Below the pieces are notes generated by a model. The model saw only the letters and a program-made list of their open reading frames with translations. It made no database searches and was not told the DNA's origin. From assembly GCF_000688415.1 (NCBI RefSeq), contig NZ_JIAH01000011.1, positions 1 to 64,000 on the forward strand: a stretch of 64,000 bases of DNA. Direction: 5' to 3'. The position numbers and the translations under genes are program-made. Source of the stretch: Corynebacterium pseudodiphtheriticum DSM 44287. Lineage in GTDB: Bacteria > Actinomycetota > Actinomycetes > Mycobacteriales > Mycobacteriaceae. This document shows positions 18,605-27,794 of the stretch, piece by piece (the stretch's first letter is position 1; each line of letters begins with the position of its first letter).

Positions 18605-20350
18605 ATGACGCCACCTTCTACATCATCAACCGGGTCCGCACCCACTAAGCGCAGACTCCGGCTCCAAACTGACCCCTTCGTCTTTTTCACCGCCACCATC
18701 TTCGTGGCGGTTTTCGTGGCCGGAACCATCGCCTTCGGTTCCCGGGCTCGCGATCTCTACAGCGATGCTTCCGACACACTGCTGCGGAATTTCGCATGGC
18801 TTTATATCGGTGGTTTTTCCGTCATCTTCGTGTTCCTGATCGGAATCTTCGTCTCCAAATTCGGAAAACTGCGCTTAGGCGACGACGAAGACGAACCTGA
18901 ATTTTCCTTGCCCGTTTGGTTCGCTATGCTTTTCGCGGCCGGGCTAGGCGCTACCCTGCTGTTTTGGGGTGCCGCTGAACCAATCCACCACGCGTATAAT
19001 CCGCCACGTGGCGAGCTGGAACCGATGAGCCAAGAGGCCATCACACAGGCATTCGAATACACCTACTACCACTTCGCTGCCCACATGTGGGTAATTTTTG
19101 TGCTGCCGGGCTTGGCAATGGGCTATTTCATTTACAAGCGCAAAATGCCTGCACGCATCTCTTCGGTATTCTCACCATTTCTGGGCGGAATGGTCTACCG
19201 CTGGCCGGGCAAACTAATTGATGCAATGGCCATCATCGGCACCATCTTTGGTCTTGCGGTTTCTGTCGGCTTGGGTGTACTACAAATCAACGCCGGACTA
19301 AACATCATGTGGGGTGTGCCGCTAGTCGGCTGGGTCGAAGTGCTGATCATCGTCGGAATTACCGTGACCGCTTCTATTTCTGTGGCCACCGGCCTGGATA
19401 AGGGCGTGAAAATCCTATCCAACCTGAACATTCTCGGTGCCGTACTACTGATGATCTTCGTGGCCGTCATGGGTCCAACGCTGAAAGTTATTAACCACAC
19501 GACGGAAGCGTTCGGAATTTATGCCAGCAGCCTGCCAGAACTGATGTTTTGGGTAGACTCCTACAACGAAAACCCAGGGTGGCTAAATTCCTGGACGGCC
19601 TTCTACTGGGCGTGGACAATATGCTGGTCGCCATTCGTCGGCATGTTCATCGCACGTATCTCACGTGGGCGCACCGTACGCGAATTCATCGGTGGTGTGC
19701 TCGCCTTGCCGACGATTTTCGTCATCGTATGGTTCTCCATCTTTGGCCGCTCCGCCATCGAAATGGAGCTGGAAGATCCCGGTGTGCTGACCGGGCCAGT
19801 CGTTGAAGAAGGCAACACCCCGGTTGCCTTGTTCGCGCTCCTGGAGCAATACCCGCTGTATGCCGTATCCGGCACGCTGGCCTTGGCTGTCATCACGATT
19901 TTCTTCATCACCTCAATTGACTCCGCTGCCCTGGTGATGGATACATTCGCCACCGGTGAAGAGGCCAAATCCCCTACCTACTACCGCGTCGCGTGGGCGA
20001 TTGCTGTCGGTGTAGTAACCGCTGCCTTATTGTTCATCAACGAATCCGGAATCCAAGCGATCCAGGAAGTGGTGACCATCGTCGCGCTGCCATTCTTCAT
20101 CATGCAAGGGTTCATCATGATCTCATTGCTGAAGGGTATGGGCGACGACTACGCGGCTTCGACACGCGTGCGCACCCGGCGCTGGGAAAAGACTGATACT
20201 CCGGAAAAACTGGAGAAAGCCGAAAACAAGCCAGCGCCAGGTTACGACAAAGATGGCAACGAAGTCGAAGCCCCGGAATTCGAATACGAAGAAGGCGACG
20301 GGTGGAAGCTCACCGGTAATGTCACGGTCGAAACGGACGACAAAAAATAG
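18605..20350 (+). CDS. BCCT-family transporter (betaine/carnitine/choline type)
   Basis: A 581-aa secondary transporter with twelve predicted helices. The family signature W-A-W-T-I-C-W-S-P-F-V-G is near residue 340, and the aromatic box residues of helix 4 (H-M-W-V-I-F) are present. Corynebacteria carry several paralogues (BetP, EctP, LcoP types) for compatible-solute uptake. The substrate-loop sequence in helix 3, where BetP has G-M-G-I-G, reads A-G-L-G-A-T here, so the solute or coupling ion may differ. The long acidic C-terminal tail (about 510-581) could take part in osmosensing, as BetP's tail does. A compatible-solute role is inferred. Confidence 0.9.
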   Translation: MTPPSTSSTGSAPTKRRLRLQTDPFVFFTATIFVAVFVAGTIAFGSRARDLYSDASDTLLRNFAWLYIGGFSVIFVFLIGIFVSKFGKLRLGDDEDEPEFSLPVWFAMLFAAGLGATLLFWGAAEPIHHAYNPPRGELEPMSQEAITQAFEYTYYHFAAHMWVIFVLPGLAMGYFIYKRKMPARISSVFSPFLGGMVYRWPGKLIDAMAIIGTIFGLAVSVGLGVLQINAGLNIMWGVPLVGWVEVLIIVGITVTASISVATGLDKGVKILSNLNILGAVLLMIFVAVMGPTLKVINHTTEAFGIYASSLPELMFWVDSYNENPGWLNSWTAFYWAWTICWSPFVGMFIARISRGRTVREFIGGVLALPTIFVIVWFSIFGRSAIEMELEDPGVLTGPVVEEGNTPVALFALLEQYPLYAVSGTLALAVITIFFITSIDSAALVMDTFATGEEAKSPTYYRVAWAIAVGVVTAALLFINESGIQAIQEVVTIVALPFFIMQGFIMISLLKGMGDDYAASTRVRTRRWEKTDTPEKLEKAENKPAPGYDKDGNEVEAPEFEYEEGDGWKLTGNVTVETDDKK

Positions 20351-20386
20351 ACGAAAAACCGTCAGGCAGCAGGCAAGAGAACTGTG

Positions 20387-21076
20387 TTAGAAATTCGCGG
20401 TGTCTCCTGTAGTCGCCAGTTTCTCCGCGATCCACTCTTTTTGCGCCGCAATATCAGCGAGGTTCAGTGGCACGCCGTTGCCAGAGATTGCCGAGGCCAC
20501 ACCCGCTAGCTTTCCATCAATAAAAAGCGGCCCGCCGGAATCACCTGGTTTGGAATAGGCACCATCTTGATGGTGCACAACAAACATCTTGCCGTTGCTA
20601 TAACTGCCGTCTTGGTAGCTACCTTGTACCTCAGCGGTCGATTGCTGCAAGTAATTATGTTCGCGATTATCCCAACCGTAGAAGGTTCCGGTCTGTCCAG
20701 CCTGAGGCGATTCGGAAGCCAATTGTGGGTAGCTGTCGAAATCGAAGGCAGAATACATGGACATCCGCACAAGCGAAATGTCACCGCTTGGGGCATAGAA
20801 AGTTTCCTGCGAGCCTTTGCGGCCGCCCTTTTTGTCGATGCCAGTAGTGATCGGCATCGGGTGGTTACCTTCTCGGAAGCAGTGTTTTGCGGCGAGGACC
20901 CAGTGTGGGCTGATGACCGTACCCGTGCAGCCGCCGACAATGACGATATTCTGTGCCTTTTTGTCATCGGGAGAGACGTCATGGCCTCCCCGAACGGCAT
21001 TGGCTTGCGGCGCTACCGCGCCGGTGACAGCAACAGCAATGGCGCTCAGAAGGAACGCAATCTTCTTCAATCTCAT
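20387..21076 (-). CDS. Secreted trypsin-like serine protease
   Basis: A 229-aa S1-family protease. A signal peptide with a basic start and hydrophobic core ends with A-N-A27. The triad is visible as His65 (A-A-K-H-C), Asp99 (D-I-S-L-V) and Ser180 (G-D-S-G-G-P-L). The Cys50/Cys66 pair may form a disulphide. The propeptide is short or absent. ATG 21076 gives the best N-terminus; a TTG two codons upstream is possible, and no ribosome site is clear. Isolated between BCCT and the sia operon; target unknown. Confidence 0.9.
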   Translation of the reverse strand: MRLKKIAFLLSAIAVAVTGAVAPQANAVRGGHDVSPDDKKAQNIVIVGGCTGTVISPHWVLAAKHCFREGNHPMPITTGIDKKGGRKGSQETFYAPSGDISLVRMSMYSAFDFDSYPQLASESPQAGQTGTFYGWDNREHNYLQQSTAEVQGSYQDGSYSNGKMFVVHHQDGAYSKPGDSGGPLFIDGKLAGVASAISGNGVPLNLADIAAQKEWIAEKLATTGDTANF

Positions 21077-21174
21077 ACCCAAGAGACTAATAAGATTCTT
21101 TTATGATCCCAAATAGTGTTAACTATCACTCATTTTTCGCACAAAACTCGCAGAGTCTGCTGGGATTCTCCGGG

Positions 21175-22008
21175 CTAATCCCCTAGTAGCGACGGCACTG
21201 CGCTTAGTAATTCGCGCGTGTATTCATGCTGCGGGTTGCCGAAAATTTCCTCGGTGGTATTTTCTTCCACGATTTCCCCACCGAGCATCACGCAAATCCG
21301 GTCGGATACGTAACGCACAGTGTTGATGTCGTGAGAAATGAACACCAAGCCCAAGCCCATTTCACGTTTGAGGTCCAACAACAAGTTAAGCACCTGCGCA
21401 CGCACTGATACATCAAGTGCAGAGGTAGGTTCGTCGGCAATGATCACGTCCGGCTCTAGCACGAGCGCACGAGCAATAGCGACACGCTGACGTTGACCAC
21501 CAGAAATCTGCCGCGGTAACACGTTGAGTGCTGATTGTGGCAGGCCAACTAGTGACAACAGCTCACGGACACGACTGAGACGATCGTTATGCGAGCCCAC
21601 CCCATGCACATTCAACGGATCCAGCAATTGCTGCTGCACGCTCATGCGTGGGTTCAATGAGGTCGCTGGATCCTGGAAAACCACAGAAACTGACTTTCCC
21701 ATTTGTTTGCGTGCAGATCTCCCCCAACCCAACTGCTCGCCTTTAAACAGCACCTCGCCAGAGGTAGGTTTCTGCAGCCCCACCATGACTTTGGCCAGGG
21801 TAGATTTACCGCAGCCGGATTCGCCGACAATGCCGACAATGTCGTTGCGGTAGATCTGGAAGTTAATGCCTTTATTCGCTTGCACCTTATTCGGGCTAAA
21901 CAGACTACCGGTACGGGTTTTGAACACCACGCTGGTATCCCGCAGCTCCAGCACAGGCTGGCCTAGGTCTGATTTCTTAGCCGACAGGCTTTTATCCAAT
22001 TCGGTCAT
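21175..22008 (-). CDS. siaI: Sialic-acid-type ABC importer, second ATPase
   Basis: A 277-aa oligopeptide/nickel-type ATPase (DppF class). Walker A is G-E-S-G-C-G-K-S-T, the signature I-S-G-G-Q-R-Q-R and Walker B I-I-A-D-E-P-T-S-A-L-D, with the usual C-terminal region that ends in H-E-Y-T-R-E-L-L-S-A-V. It is last in the operon siaE-siaF-siaG-siaI and starts five bases after siaG. The C. glutamicum sialic-acid importer SiaEFGI has the same composition; substrate assignment follows from that and from the adjacent nan/nag genes. Confidence 0.88.
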   Translation of the reverse strand: MTELDKSLSAKKSDLGQPVLELRDTSVVFKTRTGSLFSPNKVQANKGINFQIYRNDIVGIVGESGCGKSTLAKVMVGLQKPTSGEVLFKGEQLGWGRSARKQMGKSVSVVFQDPATSLNPRMSVQQQLLDPLNVHGVGSHNDRLSRVRELLSLVGLPQSALNVLPRQISGGQRQRVAIARALVLEPDVIIADEPTSALDVSVRAQVLNLLLDLKREMGLGLVFISHDINTVRYVSDRICVMLGGEIVEENTTEEIFGNPQHEYTRELLSAVPSLLGD

Positions 22009-22013
22009 GGCGA

Positions 22014-24057
22014 CTAGCCTTCCTGCTTCGAACTATCAGCTGCCGCGTTAGCGCCACGGCGAACAGCCTCTAGCTCATCGGTGCTCGCGTAATAGTGGGT
22101 AGAGGTTGCTTCATCGCCGAGCAAACGCAGCGTTGGTTTTTCCTCCAACCCCAGCTCTGGGTATGACGAGCGCGGCGCGAAACGGTCCCCGTTGACGAAT
22201 TCCGTCGGTGACGGCACTGTTCCTGGAATCTGGTACAAACGTTGTGCGTTAGCTTCGACAGACAAAACAGCACCGAGCAACCCACGAGTGTATTCGTGAG
22301 TCGGAGCATGCAGGATCTCGGCAGTGCTGCCTTGCTCGACCACCTGCCCCGCGTACATCACGGTAATTTTATCCGCCATGCGAGCCACCAAGGCTAGGTC
22401 ATGCGAGACAAAGATCATCGCGAAGCCAAGTTTCTTTTGCAGATCATTAAGCAGTTCGACGACTTGCTTTTGCACCGTCACATCCAGTGCAGTAGTCGGT
22501 TCATCGGCAATCAACAAGCGCGGGTTCCGTGTCAGCGCCATTGCAATCAGCACGCGTTGACGCTGACCTCCAGAAAGCTCGTGTGGGTAGGACTTCAGCG
22601 TGCGATCTGGATCCAAACCAACCAGCTCTAGAAGTTCCCGGGCTCCGCGCTTTCCGCCTCGCTTAATCAATTGCGTCATCTGCGCCTTGATGAGCATCGA
22701 GGGATTCAGTGAGGACAAAGCATCCTGATAAATCATGGCGATTTCATGCCCGCGCAATGCGTTGTGCTGTTTTTCGCTCAGATCCAGCACGTTCTTTCCG
22801 TCGTAAAGAACTTCGCCCGTTTTCACCGCCGAATTCGGCAACAAGCCCATGATGGACATGGCCGAAATGGACTTGCCACAGCCAGACTCACCCACCAATC
22901 CCAAGGTTTCTCCAGGAGCAACGGAAAAGTTTACGCCGTCGATAATGTCGACCGACCCATGCGCATCCGGAAAACTAATGCGCAGATTTTTGACTTCCAG
23001 CAACGGGGTTTTCTTTGCAGAAGCCCCGGCCTCTGCCTTCCCAGCCTCGCGTCGTTGAGTCACCATGGACGAACCACGCAGAGCATTCAGCGATTGTTCC
23101 AGCGCAGCCTGGGATTCCTCCCGGGAAGTCGCGCCGAGAGTCTTCACAGCAGCAGCTTTCTCAGCTTGCTCGGCAGCTTTCGCATCATCGGCGATTGGTT
23201 TGCGTGCAGGCGGCGAAGCCAGTGCGTCGGTCATGCCCTCGGACATGATGTTCAAACACAACACGGTAATCAACAGCATCAAACCAGCGAAGAAAGTAGG
23301 CCACCAGGCACCGGTGAGCAAAATGCCCTGTCCATCGGACAGAATATTGCCCCACGATGGGTTCGGCGGCGCAACACCGGCGTTGATGAAGGACAACGAG
23401 GCTTCCAGCACAATCGCGTCAGCAACCAAAACCGTGGCAAAAACTAATACCGGCGCAATGCAGTTGCGCGCAACTTGTTTGAGCAAGATATGCGCTGTTG
23501 ATGCACCCATGACCCGGGAGGCTGATACGTAGTCCTCACCGAACTGCCCCAAAACATTCGCACGAATAATACGGGACAGCTGCGGGGTATAAACGAAACC
23601 GATCGCGATGATCAAAATAGCTACGTTATTACCCCACACCGCAACGAAGACCGCGGCCAGCGCGATGGCGGGGAAGGACATGACGATGTCCAAAATACGC
23701 ATCAAAATTTCTGAAACGACTTTGTTCGATGTCGCGGCAATTGAGCCCAACACAGCCGCGGCCAGCAAAGCCAGCCCTGTTGCCAACAAACCAATGAGCA
23801 GCGAGGAACGTGCACCGTAAATAACCCGCGATAAAATGTCACGACCAACGGAATCCGTACCGAATAAGTGCTCACCAGACGGTGCCTGAATCGGAGTTCC
23901 CGTAGACAATGGGTCATGCGGTGCGATAAGCGGCGCAAAGACAGCGGCCAGCACCACGAGGCCGAGGACCACCATGGAAATCTTTGATTTCAACGGCAGG
24001 TTTTTCAGGCCAGTAAATCGTGCGCCAGCTTTATTCTCCAGTTTTTGCTCGTAGCAT
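22014..24057 (-). CDS. siaG: Sialic-acid-type ABC importer, fused permease-ATPase, with apparent 5' frameshift
   Basis: One polypeptide joins a DppC-type permease (about residues 1-240, with the E-A-A-like loop region) to a DppD-type ATPase (about 315-620; G-E-S-G-C-G-K-S-I, L-S-G-G-Q-R-Q-R, I-A-D-E-P-T-T-A-L-D) through a charged Ala-rich linker. This fusion is the hallmark of C. glutamicum SiaG. The long open frame begins only at a TTG (23993) with no ribosome site. A much better start is ATG 24057, which overlaps the siaF stop and has AGGAG six bases upstream, but it is one frame off. Removing one base from the A5 run at 24042-24046 joins ATG 24057 to the permease frame. The rest of the gene is open and intact. 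Confidence 0.85.
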
Positions 24058-25022
24058 TAGATGCTCCTAATCCGTGGATTCACCAGCACGTAGAGAATAT
24101 CGACGATGATGTTGATAACGATGAACGCGATCGCGACCACCAATGTCACGCCTTGGACCAAGTAAACGTCGTTACGCACAACGCCATCGAGAATTAGCTG
24201 GCCCATCGCCTGGATATTAAAGATGATCTCAATGACGGCCGCACCACCCATGAGGTAGCCCACCCGAAGACCAAGCACTGTAATGGGAGTAATCAAAGCA
24301 TTACGCAAGACATTTCGTCCGATGACGGTGCCACGCGGCACACCTGCACCGATGGCCATGCGGACGTAATCTTTGTCGAGTTCTTCCACCATCGAGGTAC
24401 GCACGACACGGGTTAACGAACCTGCCACCGGCACAGCAAGTGCCACAGCAGGGAGGAAAATATTATTCGCCCAGGTCGCAGGATCTTGGCTAAACGGCAC
24501 CCACCGGGCCACGACGGCTGGGAAGGCTCCCCAACCACCAGGAATGGTTCCCAGCCACTGGATCAACAAAATAGCCAACCAGAACGACGGGGTCGCTAGC
24601 GCGGCAATCGAAAGCACACGAATAACCTGGTCTACCCATTTTTCTCGGTAGATAGCAGCTAATACACCCAAGATCACGGAAACGATGACCGCTAACAGCA
24701 ACCCTGTAAAAGTCAACTGCAGCGTGATGGGAAACGCGTGCGCGATGCGCTCGGTAACCGGCACGCCGCCGGATGACAAGCCCAGGTCGCCTTGCACCAT
24801 GTTGACCAGAAACTGGCCATAGCGCACGAGTAATGGATCATTCAGACCGTGTTCTTCGCGGTAAGCCTCCAGGGCAGCGGGCGAAGCAGTCTCGCCGAGG
24901 GCGAGGCGTGCCGGGTCCGCTGGCGAGAACGACATGATGAAAAACACCAAGAACGTTACGCCCAGGACCATAATCGGCAGCGCCAGCAGCCTGCGTCCGA
25001 CGAGGCGGATCAGATTAGACAT
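24057..25022 (-). CDS. siaF: Sialic-acid-type ABC importer, permease
   Basis: A 321-aa DppB-class permease with six helices. The N-terminus R-L-L-A-L-P-I-M-V-L-G-V-T-F-L-V-F is typical of the family. The cytoplasmic-loop motif that docks the ATPase lies near residue 215 (Y-V-R-M-A-I-G-A-G-V-P). It is translationally coupled to siaG through TAATG and begins 11 bases after siaE. Transport of sialic acid is inferred from the operon and gene neighbourhood; peptide transport would be the default call without them. Confidence 0.9.
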   Translation of the reverse strand: MSNLIRLVGRRLLALPIMVLGVTFLVFFIMSFSPADPARLALGETASPAALEAYREEHGLNDPLLVRYGQFLVNMVQGDLGLSSGGVPVTERIAHAFPITLQLTFTGLLLAVIVSVILGVLAAIYREKWVDQVIRVLSIAALATPSFWLAILLIQWLGTIPGGWGAFPAVVARWVPFSQDPATWANNIFLPAVALAVPVAGSLTRVVRTSMVEELDKDYVRMAIGAGVPRGTVIGRNVLRNALITPITVLGLRVGYLMGGAAVIEIIFNIQAMGQLILDGVVRNDVYLVQGVTLVVAIAFIVINIIVDILYVLVNPRIRSI

Positions 25023-25033
25023 TCAGTCTTGCC

Positions 25034-26677
25034 TTATTTTTCGGTGGTTCCTGCACCCAAGAAGTACAGTCCGGTGACCGGAATTGGCTCAAAGTCGACG
25101 AGGGTGTTGTTATCCCAAGCGCTTGGCGACTTCCGGTGGAACAGTGGGTACAGCGGAACCTCATCGGAAAGCACGTCGAAGGTTTCGTTCCAGATTTCTT
25201 GCTGCTTGGCTTCATCGGTTTCTTGCAGACCCTTATCCAACAAGTCCTGGATCTTTTCGTAGCCTTCGTCATTCCAGTGCATACGAGTCTGGGTCCAGGT
25301 GTCGTTGCCGTACCACCAACGCATCAGCAAGTTTGGATCGTTACCGAAGACCGATGGGTCGCCTGGGGCCAGAACGACGTCGTAAGCTTCGGGCTTACCG
25401 TCGATGGTGTTGTAAACATCGGAAGATTTCTTCTCCGTGAATTCAACTTCCACGCCAGCTTCTTTCAGGCTTTCCTGCACGATCGGCGAGACCAGCTTTA
25501 CCCAGTCGTGGTCGGTAGCCAACAGACGCAGCTTAGACACGCCTGCTTTTTCGAACAGTTCTTTCGCCTTGGCCGTGTCGTGTTCATAGACGTTTGCGGC
25601 TTCATGGAAGTTCGGGTGCTCAGTATCCAGGAAGGACTTCGCGGCGGTGGCCTGCCCCTGCATCGCGTTTTCGATGACCTTGTCCATATCAATCGCGTAC
25701 AAGAATGCCTGGCGAGCGTCCTTGTTCGAGAATTGGTTTGACGGATCGTTGTTGAACATGGAGAACAACAGGCCGAATCCCTGCTCAGATTCAAGCTCGT
25801 TAGTGGCAGCAACCGTATCTACGTTCAGATATGGCACGGCGTCAATCGCCTGTACTTGCTGAGATTGCAAGGCGTTAATGCGCGTCGAGGCATCCGGAAT
25901 GATGTCCCATTCCATCTTTGCGGACCGCGCCGGACGATCACCATTATAGTGCTCGTTGCGTTCGAACTTGATGGTGTTCGTGGCGCCACCGTTGTCGGTC
26001 ATAACGTATGGACCAGAACCAACCGGGTTGTTATCGAAAGCCTTTGGATCTTCCTCCACAACATCCTTCGGCACGATCTTTACCGTCGACAAGCGCTCGG
26101 CCAAGACGCCAGTTGGGTGCTTCAGCGTGAATTTCACGCTAGTATCGTCGACTTTTTCTACTGAGTCGATGAAGTCGATGAAGGAAGCGTAGAGCGACTC
26201 ATTGGATTCATCCATGACGCGCTCAAAGGAGAAAACAACGTCGTCGGCTGTAATGTCCGAGCCATTAGAGAATTTCGCGCCTTCACGCAGCTGCACTGTA
26301 GCTTCGGTGCTATCGCCAGAATCCGGCAACTCCGACGCCAGGGCTGCATAGGTGGTGCCGTCGGTCTGGTCTAGTTCGGTCAGACCTTCCAGGGTGTGCC
26401 AGTTAGCAGCCACAGTCAGTGCAGCGGTGGTGGTCATTGGGTCATAGCCATTGGTGCCAAGCTCATAGGAAATAGCAGCCCGGATGGTACCTTCTTCGTT
26501 CACCTCACCAGAGGATGCAGAATCAGAAGAATCAGAAGCACTAGAGCCATTCGCGTTGGTGTCTTGTGCACCATTGGACGAGCTGTTGTCAGGAGCACAC
26601 GCCGCAAGCGCAATGCTCATACTGGCCGCGGCAGCAACCATGCCAATCCGGCGGATAATGGAGATATTCATAGACAT
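25034..26677 (-). CDS. siaE: Sialic-acid-type ABC importer, substrate-binding lipoprotein
   Basis: A 547-aa solute-binding protein of SBP family 5 with lipobox A-L-A-A-C (Cys27), anchored outside the membrane. A Ser/Asn/Asp-rich linker precedes the fold, and the family strand near residue 95 begins A-A-L-T-V-A-A-N-W. ATG 26677 has GGAAGGA ten bases upstream; the frame stays open to 26857 but that part crosses the promoter. It is the first gene of the sia operon, divergent from nanR, with a candidate NanR operator between its -35 and -10. Confidence 0.9.
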   Translation of the reverse strand: MSMNISIIRRIGMVAAAASMSIALAACAPDNSSSNGAQDTNANGSSASDSSDSASSGEVNEEGTIRAAISYELGTNGYDPMTTTAALTVAANWHTLEGLTELDQTDGTTYAALASELPDSGDSTEATVQLREGAKFSNGSDITADDVVFSFERVMDESNESLYASFIDFIDSVEKVDDTSVKFTLKHPTGVLAERLSTVKIVPKDVVEEDPKAFDNNPVGSGPYVMTDNGGATNTIKFERNEHYNGDRPARSAKMEWDIIPDASTRINALQSQQVQAIDAVPYLNVDTVAATNELESEQGFGLLFSMFNNDPSNQFSNKDARQAFLYAIDMDKVIENAMQGQATAAKSFLDTEHPNFHEAANVYEHDTAKAKELFEKAGVSKLRLLATDHDWVKLVSPIVQESLKEAGVEVEFTEKKSSDVYNTIDGKPEAYDVVLAPGDPSVFGNDPNLLMRWWYGNDTWTQTRMHWNDEGYEKIQDLLDKGLQETDEAKQQEIWNETFDVLSDEVPLYPLFHRKSPSAWDNNTLVDFEPIPVTGLYFLGAGTTEK

Positions 26678-26737
26678 GTGGTCTTGATCCTTCCTTGTCA
26701 GGCCTGCCCACCCAGTGCACGGTGCACCCCGGCGAGT

Positions 26738-26753
26738 ACGTGACACGTCACGT
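26738..26753. repeat. 7-bp-arm inverted repeat in the siaE leader
   Basis: ACGTGAC-AC-GTCACGT lies in the untranslated leader of siaE, about 60 bases upstream of its ATG. It could be a hairpin in the mRNA or a second protein site. It differs from the putative NanR operator. Confidence 0.45.
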
Positions 26754-26766
26754 TGCGACCCAATGG

Positions 26767-26811
26767 TGTGAATGTGATCATATAATATGTCAGACATCTG
26801 ACTTCCGACAA
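26767..26811 (-). promoter_or_regulatory. siaE promoter with candidate NanR operator and GlxR-like site
   Basis: On the minus strand TTGTCG (26806-26811) and TATTAT (26782-26787) are 18 bases apart, and the inverted repeat GTCAGA-CA-TCTGAC (plus strand 26789-26802) fills the spacer. On the plus strand TATAAT (26781-26786) could serve nanR, so one operator would cover both promoters. TGTGA-N6-TCATA at 26767-26782 resembles the cAMP-GlxR/CRP consensus and would overlap the siaE start point. Confidence 0.6.
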
Positions 26812-26924
26812 GCAAGCTGGCACTAAACATGCCATACGAAGCAGTCACAATTGTCATTTTCCAAGGTCACCAACTATCGTCGCCCGTCGACCGGGGGTAA
26901 CCCCTCCCAACACCTCGGCCAACG

Positions 26925-26990
26925 AGCCTGACAATGAGACCACAAACGAGGCTGACGATGAGACCGACAATGAAACTGACAACGACACAT
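26925..26990. repeat. Low-complexity degenerate repeat in the nanR leader
   Basis: Variants of gacaatgagacc recur five or six times between the sia promoter and nanR. Read in the nanR frame they encode an Asp/Glu/Asn/Thr-rich stretch directly preceding the GTG at 27047. There is no usable start codon for it and AAAGGA lies before the GTG, so it is probably untranslated. The rest of 26803-26924 shows nothing else convincing. Confidence 0.5.
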
Positions 26991-27046
26991 CGCCGCCAGC
27001 AAAGGCCCTGTCCCCGAATTTTCAGTCCGGCCCGAAAGGACCAATT

Positions 27047-27748
27047 GTGAGCCAACGCATTAATGCCGCGACACTCGCCGCCAACGGGATCACCGAGTAC
27101 ATCAAACGCAACCAGCTGCGCCCAGGCGACCCTTTGCCCACAGAAGCCAATTTGTGTGAAGCTCTTAACCTTTCTCGCTCCTCTGTCCGCGAGGCAGTAC
27201 GCACACTGTCCAGCTTGGACATCGTAGAAGTACGCCACGGACACGGCACTTTTGTGGGCTCGCTTTCTCTTTCCCCCTTAATCCAAGGCATGGTTCTGCG
27301 CACTACCATTGATTCCGAAAATTCTTTCCAACATCTACGCGATGTCGTGGAAGTGCGTATCGGGCTTGATTTATCCATGGCCGATGAATTGTGCACAGCC
27401 TTTACTGCCGACGACGCCACCCACCTATTGGAATTGGTACAAGCCATGCACGAAAAACACTCGGCCGGACAATCTTTTGCGGAAGAGGACCACGCCTACC
27501 ACCGTCGTCTGCATTCGTTGATTGCCAATAACCTGATCCGAGAGCTCTCCGATGCTTTTTGGCAGATTCACATGGACGTATTGCCATTAATGGAAGTGCA
27601 GATGCCCGGTGACATTGAAAAAACCATCGAGGCCCACGCTGCGATAGTGCACGCTTTAGCAGCCGGTGACGCGCAACTCTACCGTGAAAAAGTACTTGCG
27701 CATTATGCCCCATTGCAGCGCGCGATCGCCGCAGTACAAGCACGCTAA
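27047..27748 (+). CDS. nanR: GntR/FadR-family regulator of the sialic-acid genes
   Basis: A 233-aa repressor with an N-terminal winged helix (G-D-P-L-P-T-E-A-N-L, S-R-S-S-V-R-E-A-V-R-T-L, G-H-G-T-F-V, about residues 25-70) and a C-terminal FCD all-helical effector domain with metal-binding-type histidines (H-A-Y-H-R near 149 and further His residues). GTG 27047 has AAAGGA six bases upstream. It is divergent from siaE and convergent with nanE. NanR of C. glutamicum represses the same gene set and responds to a sialic-acid catabolite; that role is inferred here and supported by the paired operators. Confidence 0.9.
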   Translation: MSQRINAATLAANGITEYIKRNQLRPGDPLPTEANLCEALNLSRSSVREAVRTLSSLDIVEVRHGHGTFVGSLSLSPLIQGMVLRTTIDSENSFQHLRDVVEVRIGLDLSMADELCTAFTADDATHLLELVQAMHEKHSAGQSFAEEDHAYHRRLHSLIANNLIRELSDAFWQIHMDVLPLMEVQMPGDIEKTIEAHAAIVHALAAGDAQLYREKVLAHYAPLQRAIAAVQAR

Positions 27749-27752
27749 TGGG

Positions 27753-27785
27753 GCACGGTGGCCACCTGCACGGAGGCCACCGTGC
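27753..27785. terminator. Hairpin between convergent nanR and nanE
   Basis: A perfect 11-bp stem (GCACGGTGGCC with GGCCACCGTGC) and an 11-base loop sit five bases after the nanR stop and nine before the nanE stop. No T-run follows on either strand, so termination is probable but not classical. Confidence 0.6.
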
Positions 27786-27794
27786 AGGCGAAAA

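Noticed and set aside
21175-26677. Calling the sia genes a dipeptide transporter
   Set aside because: The permease-ATPase fusion, shared operator and direct adjacency to nanR and the nan/nag genes favour sialic acid.
25034-26857. 607-codon frame for the siaE binding protein
   Set aside because: The extra 60 codons cross the promoter and operator; ATG 26677 begins a normal lipoprotein signal peptide with a ribosome site.
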